Assembly (NCBI GenBank): GCA_031273265.1
Contig: JAISSH010000134.1
Coordinates: 1 to 32,897, forward strand
Length of the DNA stretch: 32,897 bases
Direction of reading: 5' to 3'
Source: Treponema sp.
Lineage (GTDB): Bacteria > Spirochaetota > Spirochaetia > Treponematales > Breznakiellaceae
The notes beneath the pieces are model-generated. The model worked only from the letters and a program-made list of their open reading frames with translations. It was not told the origin of the DNA and ran no database searches. Below, piece after piece: positions 8,647 to 16,428 of the stretch; the stretch's first letter is position 1, and the number at the start of each line of letters is the position of its first letter. The position numbers were made by a program, and so were the translations under genes.

Positions 8647-9756
8647 ACTTGCTCTCCTGTGCGCCAGACAAATCTAAGATACTCTTCAATAAACGGGTCG
8701 ATGTCACCGTCCATAACCGCCTGAATGTTCCCTTTTTCAACTTTTGTTCTGTAATCTTTTACCATTGTATAAGGTTGAAACACATAGGAACGAATCTGGT
8801 TACCCCAAGAAATATCTTTTTTCTCCTGGGAAAATTTCGCGTTTTCTTTTTCCTTCTCCTGCCTGTAATATTCATAGAGCCGCGCCTTTAACATGCTCAT
8901 CGCAATCGCGCGGTTTTTAATCTGACTGCGCTCGTTCTGGCAGGCGACAACAATTCCCGTGGGCAGGTGCGTAAAACGAACCGCGCTGTCCGTCTTGTTA
9001 ACGTGCTGTCCGCCCGCGCCGCCGGAACGGTAGGTGTCAACGCGCAAATCCTCAGGCTTAATATCCACTTCTATTGTATCATCAATGATAGGGAAAATGT
9101 AGACCGAGGCGAAAGAAGTGTGCCGCCTCGCGTTCGCGTCAAATGGGCTGATACGCACAAGCCGGTGTATGCCCGACTCGCCTTTCAGATAACCGTAAGC
9201 GAAGTCCCCTTCGACCTTGCAGGTGGCGGACTTGATTCCCCCTTCGGCTTCCTGCCTGTCAACTTCCTCGGCGGAAAAGCCTTTCTGTTCAGCCCAGCGC
9301 AGGTACATACGGTAGAGCATCTGCGACCAGTCGCAGGCTTCCGTCCCGCCCGCGCCGGAATGTACGGTAAGAAAACAGCCGTTCTTGTCCATTTCGCCCG
9401 CCATAAGTTCAAAGATATTCTGTTTTTCATAACGGGCGGTCAGATCCTTCAGCGTTTTTTCGATACCGGCGCCTTCACTTTCGTCCTTAGCTTCGACAGC
9501 CAGTTCAAAAAGAGTCTGAAGATCGACAGCTTCGCTGCGGAGAGTTTTCCACGGCTCATAACGGTTTTTAAGGCTTTTAAGAGAGGTCATTGTTTTTTCC
9601 GCCGCATCCGAATCGTTCCAGAAACCCGGTTCGGCGGTTTTTGCTTCTATTCCGGAAATGCGCCCCGCAAAATCGGCGTCTTCAAAGACGCCTCCATGTT
9701 TCATCAATTTTTTTCAGTAAATCGGCAATGGGCGCGCCCAATTCGGCTAATAACAT
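8643..9756 (-). CDS. prfB: Peptide chain release factor 2, expressed through a programmed +1 frameshift
   Basis: RF2 reads UGA/UAA stop codons and triggers peptide release. The full product is 370 residues: 24 zero-frame codons from ATG 9756 (ribosome binding site AGGAG at 9768-9764), then a +1 shift at CTT-TGA, then 346 codons. The catalytic GGQ is in RSGGAGGQHVNKTDSAVR, the stop-codon-recognising SPF motif is in RISPFDANARRHTS, and the N-terminal part after the shift (PGFWND) is standard RF2. A plain ORF reading would start at the internal ATG 9707 and lose the true N-terminus. The gene is not broken: the in-frame TGA is the regulatory site. It is first in a unit with the PEGA gene and ftsY and has its own promoter. 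Confidence 0.95.
9682..9695 (-). promoter_or_regulatory. RF2 autoregulatory +1 frameshift site
   Basis: Read on the minus strand, this is a Shine-Dalgarno-like GGAGG (9695-9691), a three-base spacer CGT, the slippery codon CTT (9687-9685) and the stop TGA (9684-9682), followed by A rather than the C found in E. coli. The spacing matches the classical prfB element, where low RF2 activity lets the ribosome slip +1 to continue in the main frame. Confidence 0.93.
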
Positions 9757-9778
9757 GGTAAGGCTCCTATATATGAAA

Positions 9779-9807
9779 ATAATAACCTATAAACGCCGGT
9801 GTTTCAA
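9779..9807 (-). promoter_or_regulatory. Putative prfB promoter
   Basis: On the minus strand, -35 TTGAAA (9807-9802), a 17-base spacer and -10 TATTAT (9784-9779) each match the sigma-70 consensus at five of six positions. The predicted start lies about 16 bases before the prfB ATG. An inverted repeat (AACGCCG ... CGGCGTT, 9829-9791) overlaps the -35 region and could be a tdk terminator or an operator. Confidence 0.6.
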
Positions 9808-9831
9808 GCATGATAATAAAACGGCGTTACC

Positions 9832-10389
9832 TCACATTTTCTCCGTTGTTTCTTTCTTTTCTTCCAGCAGACATCCTCTGCAAAGGGCGATGAAACTTTC
9901 AGCGCTTCCGCCAATATCCACCTGATTGGCGCTGGTGTCATTTACTTTGTATGAAAAAGACGCTTCATAAGAACCGCATTTGGAACAGACTGCCTTAAGA
10001 AAAATAATTTCATCGGCAAGCGGTATCATCTGCTGGGTTACATTCCATTCTTTTTGATGCCTGTCGCCGTTTAAGGCGGAAATGAAAACCCTCTTCCCGT
10101 CATTTGCCCATTGTACGCTGTGATGCAAACTCTTAAAAAACTGCCCCTCGTCAATACAGATGACATCGTATTTTTCCGCCGGAACATCTTCAAGATTCTC
10201 GACATTGTAATTATCAAATGAGCGGAATTCTCTTTTTGAGTGCGTGAAAAATTCCCTCGTATCTGTTTTCGGTCTTATTATGCAACAGGGAATTTTCGCT
10301 ATTGTCGCTTTGTCAATTTCACTTAATAAAATTGAACTTTTTCCAGAAAACATCGGTCCTAATAAAAGTGTTATTTTTCCAGTTTTCAT
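9832..10389 (-). CDS. tdk: Thymidine kinase (type II)
   Basis: Phosphorylates thymidine to dTMP in the salvage pathway. It has 185 residues, typical for the compact type II enzymes. It shows the P-loop GPMFSGKS (11-18), the DEGQFF catalytic/lasso-proximal motif (80-85) and two zinc-binding pairs, C135-x2-C138 and C170-x2-C173. The lasso segment contains DTSANQVDIGG. It lies 17 bases after the preceding gene and 75 bases before prfB, so it may be the last gene of the mod unit or have a weak promoter of its own (a TAAAAT box lies just upstream of the ATG). Confidence 0.94.
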   Translation of the reverse strand: MKTGKITLLLGPMFSGKSSILLSEIDKATIAKIPCCIIRPKTDTREFFTHSKREFRSFDNYNVENLEDVPAEKYDVICIDEGQFFKSLHHSVQWANDGKRVFISALNGDRHQKEWNVTQQMIPLADEIIFLKAVCSKCGSYEASFSYKVNDTSANQVDIGGSAESFIALCRGCLLEEKKETTEKM

Positions 10390-10406
10390 ACTTATTTATT
10401 TTACCA

Positions 10407-11420
10407 CTAATTACGCCCGCTATGCAACTCCGGCTGCTTGCACCCCAGCGAACAGGCGGCGCAAGAGGCAGGGGCGCACATAGGCGTTGAGGATGAATAT
10501 TCCGTAACTGAAAAGGCACAGCCGGAAATGAGCATTATTGTATCTTTCTCACCCTCAGTAAATTGTATCGTATCCGTATCGTAGTCAAAGGAGAGCTTTA
10601 ACCCCTCAATTATCGTAGACTCGCCGTCCAGCGGATTTATAACTTCACGAGGAGCAAACTGTAAAACCTTCCCGTCCTCAATCTTCGCAGCGACGCGGTT
10701 GTTTACCGTAGTTAGCGCGATTATTCTTCCGTCCTCGTCGAACATAAGGGAATTGATGTCCGCGTTAATACCCACCGCGTTTGGATCGAAGGCGGTAAGC
10801 GCGCCTATGGGAGTTTTAATCACAACAGGAGCGGACGGTTCAAGGGATTCGAGTTTTCCCGATTCGTAAAGTGAAAAACCGTTACGCGCTTTTATCTCGC
10901 CGTATTTTGTCGCGACAGAGACGGTTTCGCCGGGAAACAGCGTGATACTGCGGATAACCCCGCTTTTATAAAAGGCGATTCCGCCGATAATCGCGGTAAA
11001 AGCCGTAAACGGCAGTTCAAAAGAAAGCGGGATAGCCAGTGTTTTCTCTTCCTGCTCGCTCCACATTCCGCTGATTTTTCCGTCAAGGGGGAATACTCGC
11101 TTTAGTTCGCCTGATTCAAAAAATGTTACAAGTTCGGCGGGAAGCTCTCCGAGAGGGGTCTGTATTTCTTGCATTTCGTCTAACGCAATTTTTTTGACCT
11201 TGCCGGATTGGTAAAACTCAACGGAATATTTATTTTTTCGGCGGTGGGTCTCGGTATATGCGGGGATCAATCCGCCGACATGGGTTACGAGCATATTTTT
11301 CTCGGAAAGTTTTACACCTAACAGCTCGCCGTCAGGATAGCAGGAATAGCTTTCCACTCCGGCAAGTTCGCCTTTTTCAATCTGAATTATCTTGTCGTCA
11401 AGCATATCGAAATTACGCAC
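10407..11420 (-). CDS. Unrecognised repeat protein with Cys-rich tail, downstream of the AnfO-like gene
   Basis: A 337-residue protein without signal peptide that I cannot name. It contains at least four spaced units of the form Y/F-x-SG-x-[hydrophobic]-x-x (FYQSGKVKKIAL, FFESGELKRVFP, FYKSGVIRSITLFPG, LYESGKLESLEP), a MORN/YwqK-like beta-repeat pattern. The last 25 residues hold five cysteines (C-APAS-C-AA-C-SLG-C plus an earlier C-AFSV), suggesting a metal or cluster site. I chose the GTG at 11420: it lies one base after the AnfO-like stop and has AAGG about seven bases upstream. The frame continues upstream only inside the AnfO gene. Its position in the modB-modC-anfO-like unit links it to molybdate or nitrogenase physiology by context only. 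Confidence 0.7.
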   Translation of the reverse strand: MRNFDMLDDKIIQIEKGELAGVESYSCYPDGELLGVKLSEKNMLVTHVGGLIPAYTETHRRKNKYSVEFYQSGKVKKIALDEMQEIQTPLGELPAELVTFFESGELKRVFPLDGKISGMWSEQEEKTLAIPLSFELPFTAFTAIIGGIAFYKSGVIRSITLFPGETVSVATKYGEIKARNGFSLYESGKLESLEPSAPVVIKTPIGALTAFDPNAVGINADINSLMFDEDGRIIALTTVNNRVAAKIEDGKVLQFAPREVINPLDGESTIIEGLKLSFDYDTDTIQFTEGEKDTIMLISGCAFSVTEYSSSTPMCAPASCAACSLGCKQPELHSGRN

Positions 11421-11421
11421 C

Positions 11422-12042
11422 TTAGCACCTTCGCGTAATAACCGCTTCAACCGCGCCGTCTTTGTCGCTTGTTACCTGCACATTGTAAGCGCTTGAGTTT
11501 TCTATCCACGGCGGAATGTGCTTGCAGACAAGGCGCAATTCCAAAAACGGCGTGTCCTTCAAAAAGTCCATCATTGCCTTTTTACTGGTAACTTCGGGAC
11601 ATTCTTTTTGCAGGGCGATTAAATCCAGAAAGTACACGCCGGGCGTGGAAGTTTCAACAGGTTTCGCTTCCCTGATAATTTTTTCTTTAGCGGCGGCGGC
11701 GGAATCCGCGCTGCGCAAATCTTCGACAATTCCGTCAAAAACTTCATCGCCTGCCGCGCCTATTTCAAAAATATGCAAACCTGCGCGGTCAAAAACCGTA
11801 AACGGAATGCCGACTAACGCGCCGCCTGCCAGCACGTTACAGCCTTCGATGAGAGGCAAAAGCGCTTCCGTACTTTTGCGCGTAAGAGCGGGATTGCTTG
11901 GAACTATTTTTTCAAAATTCTTTTCGCCTGTCACTTTCCATTTTCTTTCCGCTTCATCGCGTTCAAATATCAAAAAACGCCCCGCGTCAAAAAAATCGCA
12001 AACTTGAGAATCTTTGTTTACAAATACCGCTATCCTGCTCAT
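11422..12042 (-). CDS. AnfO-family nitrogenase accessory protein
   Basis: A 206-residue protein resembling the Fe-only nitrogenase accessory protein AnfO, whose biochemical role is not firmly established. The N-terminus (SRIAVFVNKDSQVCDFFDAGRFLIFE) resembles the dinitrogenase-cofactor-like fold typical of AnfO. The C-terminal block FLDLIALQKECPEVTSKKAM and HIPPWIENSS is what I recognise as the family hallmark in clostridial homologues. The start is the ATG at 12042, with GGAGG just upstream and an ATGA overlap with modC; a longer reading would run into modC. No anfH, anfD, anfG or anfK occurs in the window, so here it accompanies a Mo nitrogenase and a molybdate transporter. A distant anf operon elsewhere in the genome is possible. 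Confidence 0.75.
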   Translation of the reverse strand: MSRIAVFVNKDSQVCDFFDAGRFLIFERDEAERKWKVTGEKNFEKIVPSNPALTRKSTEALLPLIEGCNVLAGGALVGIPFTVFDRAGLHIFEIGAAGDEVFDGIVEDLRSADSAAAAKEKIIREAKPVETSTPGVYFLDLIALQKECPEVTSKKAMMDFLKDTPFLELRLVCKHIPPWIENSSAYNVQVTSDKDGAVEAVITRRC

Positions 12043-13112
12043 TTTACCGCCTCCTGTTTTAAGAATAATATATGTTCCTTTAGTAAGGCAAGTTCCTGAC
12101 GGCTTTCTCTCAGCGCCTCGCGGTCTTTTTTTCGCATTTCCCACCTGATCGGCGGCAATTCCGTTCCTATTTTACGCACCATTAAAATACTTGTGAAAGT
12201 GTCCTCAATTTCATCTACAATCTCGAATGGGAAAGAAACGGCGATAGCGTCTCGCGGTACGGCGGATGTCGGAACAATAAAATTCGCCCTGATCCCTGCG
12301 AAATTAATGTCATGCCGCGCTTCATCAATTTTTAACTCAACGCCCCAATCGGGAACTGAAATCCGCGTCCCATTTGCGTCAGCCATTGTCTGTGCAGGCG
12401 CGATATTTTTACAGCCCGTAAGCCGCGCCGCCTGAACGGTTACAGGGTTTTTGAATAACTCCCATTTCTCTCCGGTTATCTCGCTTTTACCGCCGTTTAT
12501 AATCGCGATATCGTTGCATAAGCGGTACACTTCATCGCGGTTATGCGAAACATACAAAACAGGTTTTGAAAAACTCCTGAAAAGTGAGGCAAGTTCCATT
12601 TCCAGTTCCCAGCGCAGATGGCTGTCAAGCGCGGTAAAAGGCTCGTCAAGCATGAGAATATCGGGAGAGCCTATCAAAATCCGCGCAAGAGCGCAACGCT
12701 GTTTTTCACCGCCTGAAAGCTGGTGGGGGAATTTATCCAAATGGGGAGACAGTTGAAAAGTCTGCGCTATCTCTTCGGCGGCACACTGTCTTTCTCGCCT
12801 AGTCTTTTCCTTTGAGCCTGTCATAATGTTTTGGCGTACCGTCATATTTGGAAAAAGCGCGTAATCCTGAAACAAAAAACCGGTGTTGCGCTTTTGAGGC
12901 GGCAGGTTTATCTTTTTTTCGGAATCGAATAAAACTTTTCCATTTAACTCAATATGCCCCCTGTCGGGCTTTGACACTCCGGCGATACAGCGAAGCGTCA
13001 TGCTCTTTCCGCTTCCCGATGCGCCCATAAGCGCGGTAACGCCCGACTTTGTGTTTATATTTACATTCAGGGAAAAACCTTTTAAGTTTTTTTCGATTTC
13101 ACATAACAGCAT
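12039..13112 (-). CDS. modC: Molybdate ABC transporter ATPase ModC
   Basis: Cytoplasmic ATPase driving molybdate import through ModB. The protein has 357 residues. Walker A GASGSGKS lies at 30-37, the Q-loop in FLFQDYALFP, the signature LSGGEKQR at 132-139, Walker B ILMLDEP at 152-158, and the switch histidine in LYVSHNRDE. Residues after about 230 form the C-terminal extension expected to hold a TOBE/mop-like molybdate-sensing domain (GCKNIAPAQ, RANFIVPTSAVP), rather degenerate here. It starts three bases after the modB stop and its own stop overlaps the AnfO-like gene. The substrate could also be tungstate or sulfate; adjacent modD and the split-off modA favour molybdate. Confidence 0.88.
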   Translation of the reverse strand: MLLCEIEKNLKGFSLNVNINTKSGVTALMGASGSGKSMTLRCIAGVSKPDRGHIELNGKVLFDSEKKINLPPQKRNTGFLFQDYALFPNMTVRQNIMTGSKEKTRRERQCAAEEIAQTFQLSPHLDKFPHQLSGGEKQRCALARILIGSPDILMLDEPFTALDSHLRWELEMELASLFRSFSKPVLYVSHNRDEVYRLCNDIAIINGGKSEITGEKWELFKNPVTVQAARLTGCKNIAPAQTMADANGTRISVPDWGVELKIDEARHDINFAGIRANFIVPTSAVPRDAIAVSFPFEIVDEIEDTFTSILMVRKIGTELPPIRWEMRKKDREALRESRQELALLKEHILFLKQEAVK

Positions 13113-13115
13113 GGT

Positions 13116-13778
13116 CTATACCCTAACCTTAGGCTTGGTGAAAACGTTGATCAACATCATAAACAAAAATGAAACGATAAGGTTGAGTACTACCCAATAG
13201 AACGCCATATCGTCCTGATTGATCTGCCAGAAGTACGCGACCGATGTTGAAATGGTGGCGGTTCTTCCGGCGATATAGCCCGACACCATGCTTGTCGCGC
13301 CGTATTCTCCCAAACCGCGCGCGAACGCCAGCGCCACTCCAGCCAAAATTCCGTGCTTGCAATTTGGGAGCAGTATCCTGAAAAAAATATACGCCTCGCG
13401 GTGTCCCAATGTGCGCCCTGCGTCCAGCAGGTTCTGATCAAAATTTTCAAACGCGCCGCGTGTGGTGCGGTACACAAACGGAAACGCGATAATTGCGACG
13501 GCAATTACTGCCGCGTACCAGCGCATGGTAATGATTATCGAAAACCATTCCTGAAGTTTTGAACCAATCGCGCTTTTCGGCGACAGCGACACAAGTATAA
13601 AATACCCTACTACCGTAGGGGGCAGTACAAGCGGAATTGTCAGAACGGTGTCGCATACGCCCTTGAGCAAACGCGGAAGGCGCAAAACTGCGTAAGCAAG
13701 GAGAATCCCTGTAACAACCGCTATTGATGTGGCAATTGCCGCTATGCGTAACGAGTTAAAGAGCGGAAATAAATCCAT
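13116..13778 (-). CDS. modB: Molybdate ABC transporter permease ModB
   Basis: Inner-membrane channel subunit for molybdate uptake (220 residues, normal length). About five membrane helices are visible. The cytoplasmic EAA-type loop, GHREAYIFFRILLPNCKHGILAG, precedes the ModB-typical GVALAFARGLGEYGATSMVSGYI. The N-terminal half contains TIPLVLPPTVVGYFIL, also characteristic of ModB. It is spaced three bases from modD upstream and modC downstream, so the three are one translational unit. The binding protein gene modA is not adjacent but 8.3 kb upstream in the nif operon. Confidence 0.92.
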   Translation of the reverse strand: MDLFPLFNSLRIAAIATSIAVVTGILLAYAVLRLPRLLKGVCDTVLTIPLVLPPTVVGYFILVSLSPKSAIGSKLQEWFSIIITMRWYAAVIAVAIIAFPFVYRTTRGAFENFDQNLLDAGRTLGHREAYIFFRILLPNCKHGILAGVALAFARGLGEYGATSMVSGYIAGRTATISTSVAYFWQINQDDMAFYWVVLNLIVSFLFMMLINVFTKPKVRV

Positions 13779-13781
13779 TTT

Positions 13782-14624
13782 TCAGTATCCCAGCTTTACC
13801 TTTACATCGGAAGGTTTCGCGTAATAGGGAGTTGAAGTTACGAGGAGTCCGGCTCCTGCTTCCGCGTAATCGGCGGCGTTGTCTGCGGTAACGCCTCCAG
13901 CCGCGGAGATAAGACAGCGACCCTGCGCCAGATCAACCGCCTTTTTAATATCTGCTGGAGAAACTTTGTCAAGCTGGATAATATCGGGCTGAGAGGTAAT
14001 GACGGCTTTTACTTCGTCCATTGTTTCCGCCTCGACAATAATTTTCTTCTCAGGCGCTTCTGCCTTGAGTTTGTCAACGACTTTCTTCCATGCTTCCGCG
14101 CTGTTGTCAAAATCGAGAAACGCACGATGATTGGCAAACAACAAAATGGTTTCCGATGCGCCACCTCGGTGGATTATTCCGCCGCCGTTCAAAACCGCGT
14201 TCAGGGCAAGTGTCTTGGTTCCCGGAATGTTTTTTCTTGTGGTTGAAACTTGAATATTGGGATTTTTTGATCGCGCCGCCTTTACCATACGGGCGGTGTA
14301 TTCGGCGACACCGCATGACCATTCCAGCACATTCTGCGCAACTTTCCACGACATAAAAAGCGCGGAAGCCTTCCCTTCGGCGGAAATGAGTACGCCCATG
14401 TCGGGCAAATCGATTCCATCTTCAGCGCGGTCGGTAATTTCAAGACCCAGCTTGCGCAGAAGTTTTTCCGCCGCGTCAATACCGCTGGCGCGCCCTGCTT
14501 TTTTCAATGAAAAAACAATATGCCCCTTAATGTCACCTAATCCCAATATTCGGGTTGTCAAATCTCCCTGGGCAACATCGTCGGCGATCCATTGATCGAC
14601 TAACGCATCAGGATAATAGATCAT
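13782..14624 (-). CDS. modD: ModD, quinolinate phosphoribosyltransferase-like molybdenum-locus protein
   Basis: A 280-residue member of the NadC (quinolinate phosphoribosyltransferase) superfamily, in the branch called ModD that travels with mod genes; its reaction is not known. The NadC-like fold is visible: an N-terminal DDVAQGDLTTRILG, a central STTRKNIPGTKTLALNAVLNGGGIIHRGG in place of the NadC substrate-binding loop, and a C-terminal barrel with EAETMDEVKAV, DIIQLDKVSPADIKKAV and ISAAGGVTADNAADYAEAG. It has a good ribosome binding site (GGAGAAG) before the ATG and is the first mod gene of the modD-modB-modC unit. An ordinary nadC is unlikely, because of the context and the absence of nadA and nadB. 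Confidence 0.85.
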   Translation of the reverse strand: MIYYPDALVDQWIADDVAQGDLTTRILGLGDIKGHIVFSLKKAGRASGIDAAEKLLRKLGLEITDRAEDGIDLPDMGVLISAEGKASALFMSWKVAQNVLEWSCGVAEYTARMVKAARSKNPNIQVSTTRKNIPGTKTLALNAVLNGGGIIHRGGASETILLFANHRAFLDFDNSAEAWKKVVDKLKAEAPEKKIIVEAETMDEVKAVITSQPDIIQLDKVSPADIKKAVDLAQGRCLISAAGGVTADNAADYAEAGAGLLVTSTPYYAKPSDVKVKLGY

Positions 14625-14644
14625 ATCTTCTCCTTAATCTTACT

Positions 14645-15346
14645 TTATTTTTTCCATGCTGCTTTGGCTTTTTTCTTGTAATCCCATGTTGTGCCGCCGG
14701 CTTCGCGGACAAACACGGAGTCCCTTCCCTTTACGGTAATGCCGCCGACATTAATCGGAAACGCAGGATGAAAACGCCATTCCCCAAGTATAACAAGAAT
14801 ATTTCCGCGCACAAGATAGGCGTTGTCAAACTGATGAAGCCGGTGGTGATACGCCTTGACCGTGCCGTCCGTTCGATAGAGGAAAGACCATGTCCCAAGC
14901 GCCCCGTCATGATTCCCTCCGTTCCATTTCGCTTCCCACTGCCCAAGCAATGGATGGGCGCGAACATCAAGAGGAGCGGGATTTCCAGCAATCCGCGTAA
15001 AGACAAGCTGGTTTCCCTCAGCGTCTTGCGCCTTCACCGTACCATCGCTTTCCTGAGTATAGGAGTAAAGTTTCATCGTTATGTCCTGCGGAGAAGTTCC
15101 CGATCCGCTGACAAGTAGCAACGTGTTTACGCGAGGATAATTCGTCGTAATTCCCGTTCCTTCCCATGAAAGAAAACTAAAGTCTTCAATAAAGTTACCT
15201 TCAGGCGATTTGGAAACGCCGCCGGTTCCGTCGGTATTAAATTTGTAATAGTTACCCGCATCAACACTCCACTGTCCCACAAAAATATTTTGAGCGAACA
15301 GGGCGGCTGTTAAAAAAAACAGAACAACAAAAACTCGAACCTTCAT
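14645..15346 (-). CDS. Exported protein with two lipocalin-like modules (paralogue 1)
   Basis: A 233-residue secreted protein of unknown function. A signal peptide (KVRVFVVLFFLTAALFAQ) has no lipobox cysteine, so the product is probably periplasmic or released. Two modules follow. The first is FVGQWSVDAGNYYKFNTDGTGG (about 22-43) with a hydrophobic strand NTLLLVSGSG. The second is LLGQWEAKWNGG ... YRTDGTVKAYHH ... QFDNAYLVRGNILVILGEWRF. The G-x-W start plus DGT strand pattern resembles small lipocalin-like beta-barrel domains. It is closely similar to the gene at 16425-17171 across both modules. A GAGGTGAG ribosome binding site precedes the ATG, and modD begins only 20 bases downstream, so it is probably co-transcribed with the mod genes. 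Confidence 0.75.
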   Translation of the reverse strand: MKVRVFVVLFFLTAALFAQNIFVGQWSVDAGNYYKFNTDGTGGVSKSPEGNFIEDFSFLSWEGTGITTNYPRVNTLLLVSGSGTSPQDITMKLYSYTQESDGTVKAQDAEGNQLVFTRIAGNPAPLDVRAHPLLGQWEAKWNGGNHDGALGTWSFLYRTDGTVKAYHHRLHQFDNAYLVRGNILVILGEWRFHPAFPINVGGITVKGRDSVFVREAGGTTWDYKKKAKAAWKK

Positions 15347-15366
15347 AATCTCACCTCTAAAAAAAT

Positions 15367-16428
15367 TTAAAACCTGTACTTAATCCCAATCGAAGGGATC
15401 ACACCGCTGACATCTCGTTTTCCTTGAATGGCATTCAGGCGAATCTCTTCATCAGTCCCCGCATCACCCAGATTAATAAAAAGCACTCCGGCAAAGATAC
15501 TGAGCTTTTTGATACGGTAAGACACATAGGGTTCCACGCTGAACTGCCGAAAACCGCCGTCCGCCGTCAATGTTAGAGCGGCAAAAAAAGCGCCGCGCCA
15601 ATAACTTAAAACCAATTCTGTTTCTCCGTATTGGAAACCAGGATCAGTCTGACCATATTCGCTGTTCGGGTCAACCCACAAATTCCAGAACCGGCATGAC
15701 ACAGTAACGCCAAAACCAAGAAGTGAGTTAAAGGACGCCGAAACCGTATAATCCAGCGCCATGTCGCCGGTGTAAGAAAAAGGAAAACTGTTGGTTAGGC
15801 TGAAATCCCCAAACTCAAGATCACAGCCGATTCTGAGCGAAGGTTCAAGTACCGAATAAGAAAGGACTCGCCCGTTACTGTAGAGTGAATTTGCGTCCGG
15901 CATAAAATCAAACTGGTTCTGGTTATCAAGAGACGGGGTAAGAGTAAAACGCTCGTTTAAATCAAAAGTATACGCGACATCCGCCTCAATACCGCCACGG
16001 CTCAGGGTTTCAAGTTTTTCATTTTTCCCGCCTGGCGACAACACCGGATCATCAAGGGAGAGCGTATAAAAAACACTCGCGAAAATATCCAGAGCGCCAA
16101 AGCCGTTCAGATACGCAATGGACGGACGCAGATTTATATAGTCGTTTTTTTTGTCATTCCAATCCCCAAGGTCCATTTGAAAACCCAGAATGAGTCCCAG
16201 CGGTTTTTTGACCGCCACATTTTCTCCGTCCTCTGTAACTTCTGCCTCATCTTCTTCCCTAGCGGCATCCGGGCTTTCCCTCTGGCGTTGTTCACGTTGA
16301 CGCTGACGCTGTTCCTGTTTAAAAGCGCGGACACAACTTTCGTGCAAGGGACAGCCCGGAATATACGGCAAGGCAGCGCTGCCCATAAGAACGGTAAAAA
16401 ACAAAACGATGAAAAATAAACCCTTCAT
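15367..16428 (-). CDS. Candidate outer-membrane beta-barrel protein with CPLHESC N-terminal motif
   Basis: A 353-residue exported protein ending in phenylalanine with an alternating-hydrophobic last strand (SIGIKYRF), the usual outer-membrane barrel signature. A signal peptide (KGLFFIVLFFTVLMGSAA) is followed at the predicted mature N-terminus by IPGCPLHESCVRAFKQEQ, then a Gln/Arg/Glu-rich charged segment to about residue 65, then repeated amphipathic strands (RPSIAYLNG, YTLSLDD, LSYSVLEPSLRIG, FFAALTLTAD). The same IPGCPLHESCV motif occurs in the 100-residue protein at 21548-21850. The ATG at 16428 overlaps the upstream stop (ATGA); the longer frame would extend into that gene. Its substrate or function is unknown. 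Confidence 0.7.
   Translation of the reverse strand: MKGLFFIVLFFTVLMGSAALPYIPGCPLHESCVRAFKQEQRQRQREQRQRESPDAAREEDEAEVTEDGENVAVKKPLGLILGFQMDLGDWNDKKNDYINLRPSIAYLNGFGALDIFASVFYTLSLDDPVLSPGGKNEKLETLSRGGIEADVAYTFDLNERFTLTPSLDNQNQFDFMPDANSLYSNGRVLSYSVLEPSLRIGCDLEFGDFSLTNSFPFSYTGDMALDYTVSASFNSLLGFGVTVSCRFWNLWVDPNSEYGQTDPGFQYGETELVLSYWRGAFFAALTLTADGGFRQFSVEPYVSYRIKKLSIFAGVLFINLGDAGTDEEIRLNAIQGKRDVSGVIPSIGIKYRF

Noticed and set aside
9682-9687. In-frame TGA in prfB as a disabling mutation
   Set aside because: It is the conserved autoregulatory frameshift site with correct spacing and stimulator.
8967-9761. Plus-strand open frame of 264 codons opposite prfB
   Set aside because: Shadow of prfB; composition reads as reverse-complement translation.
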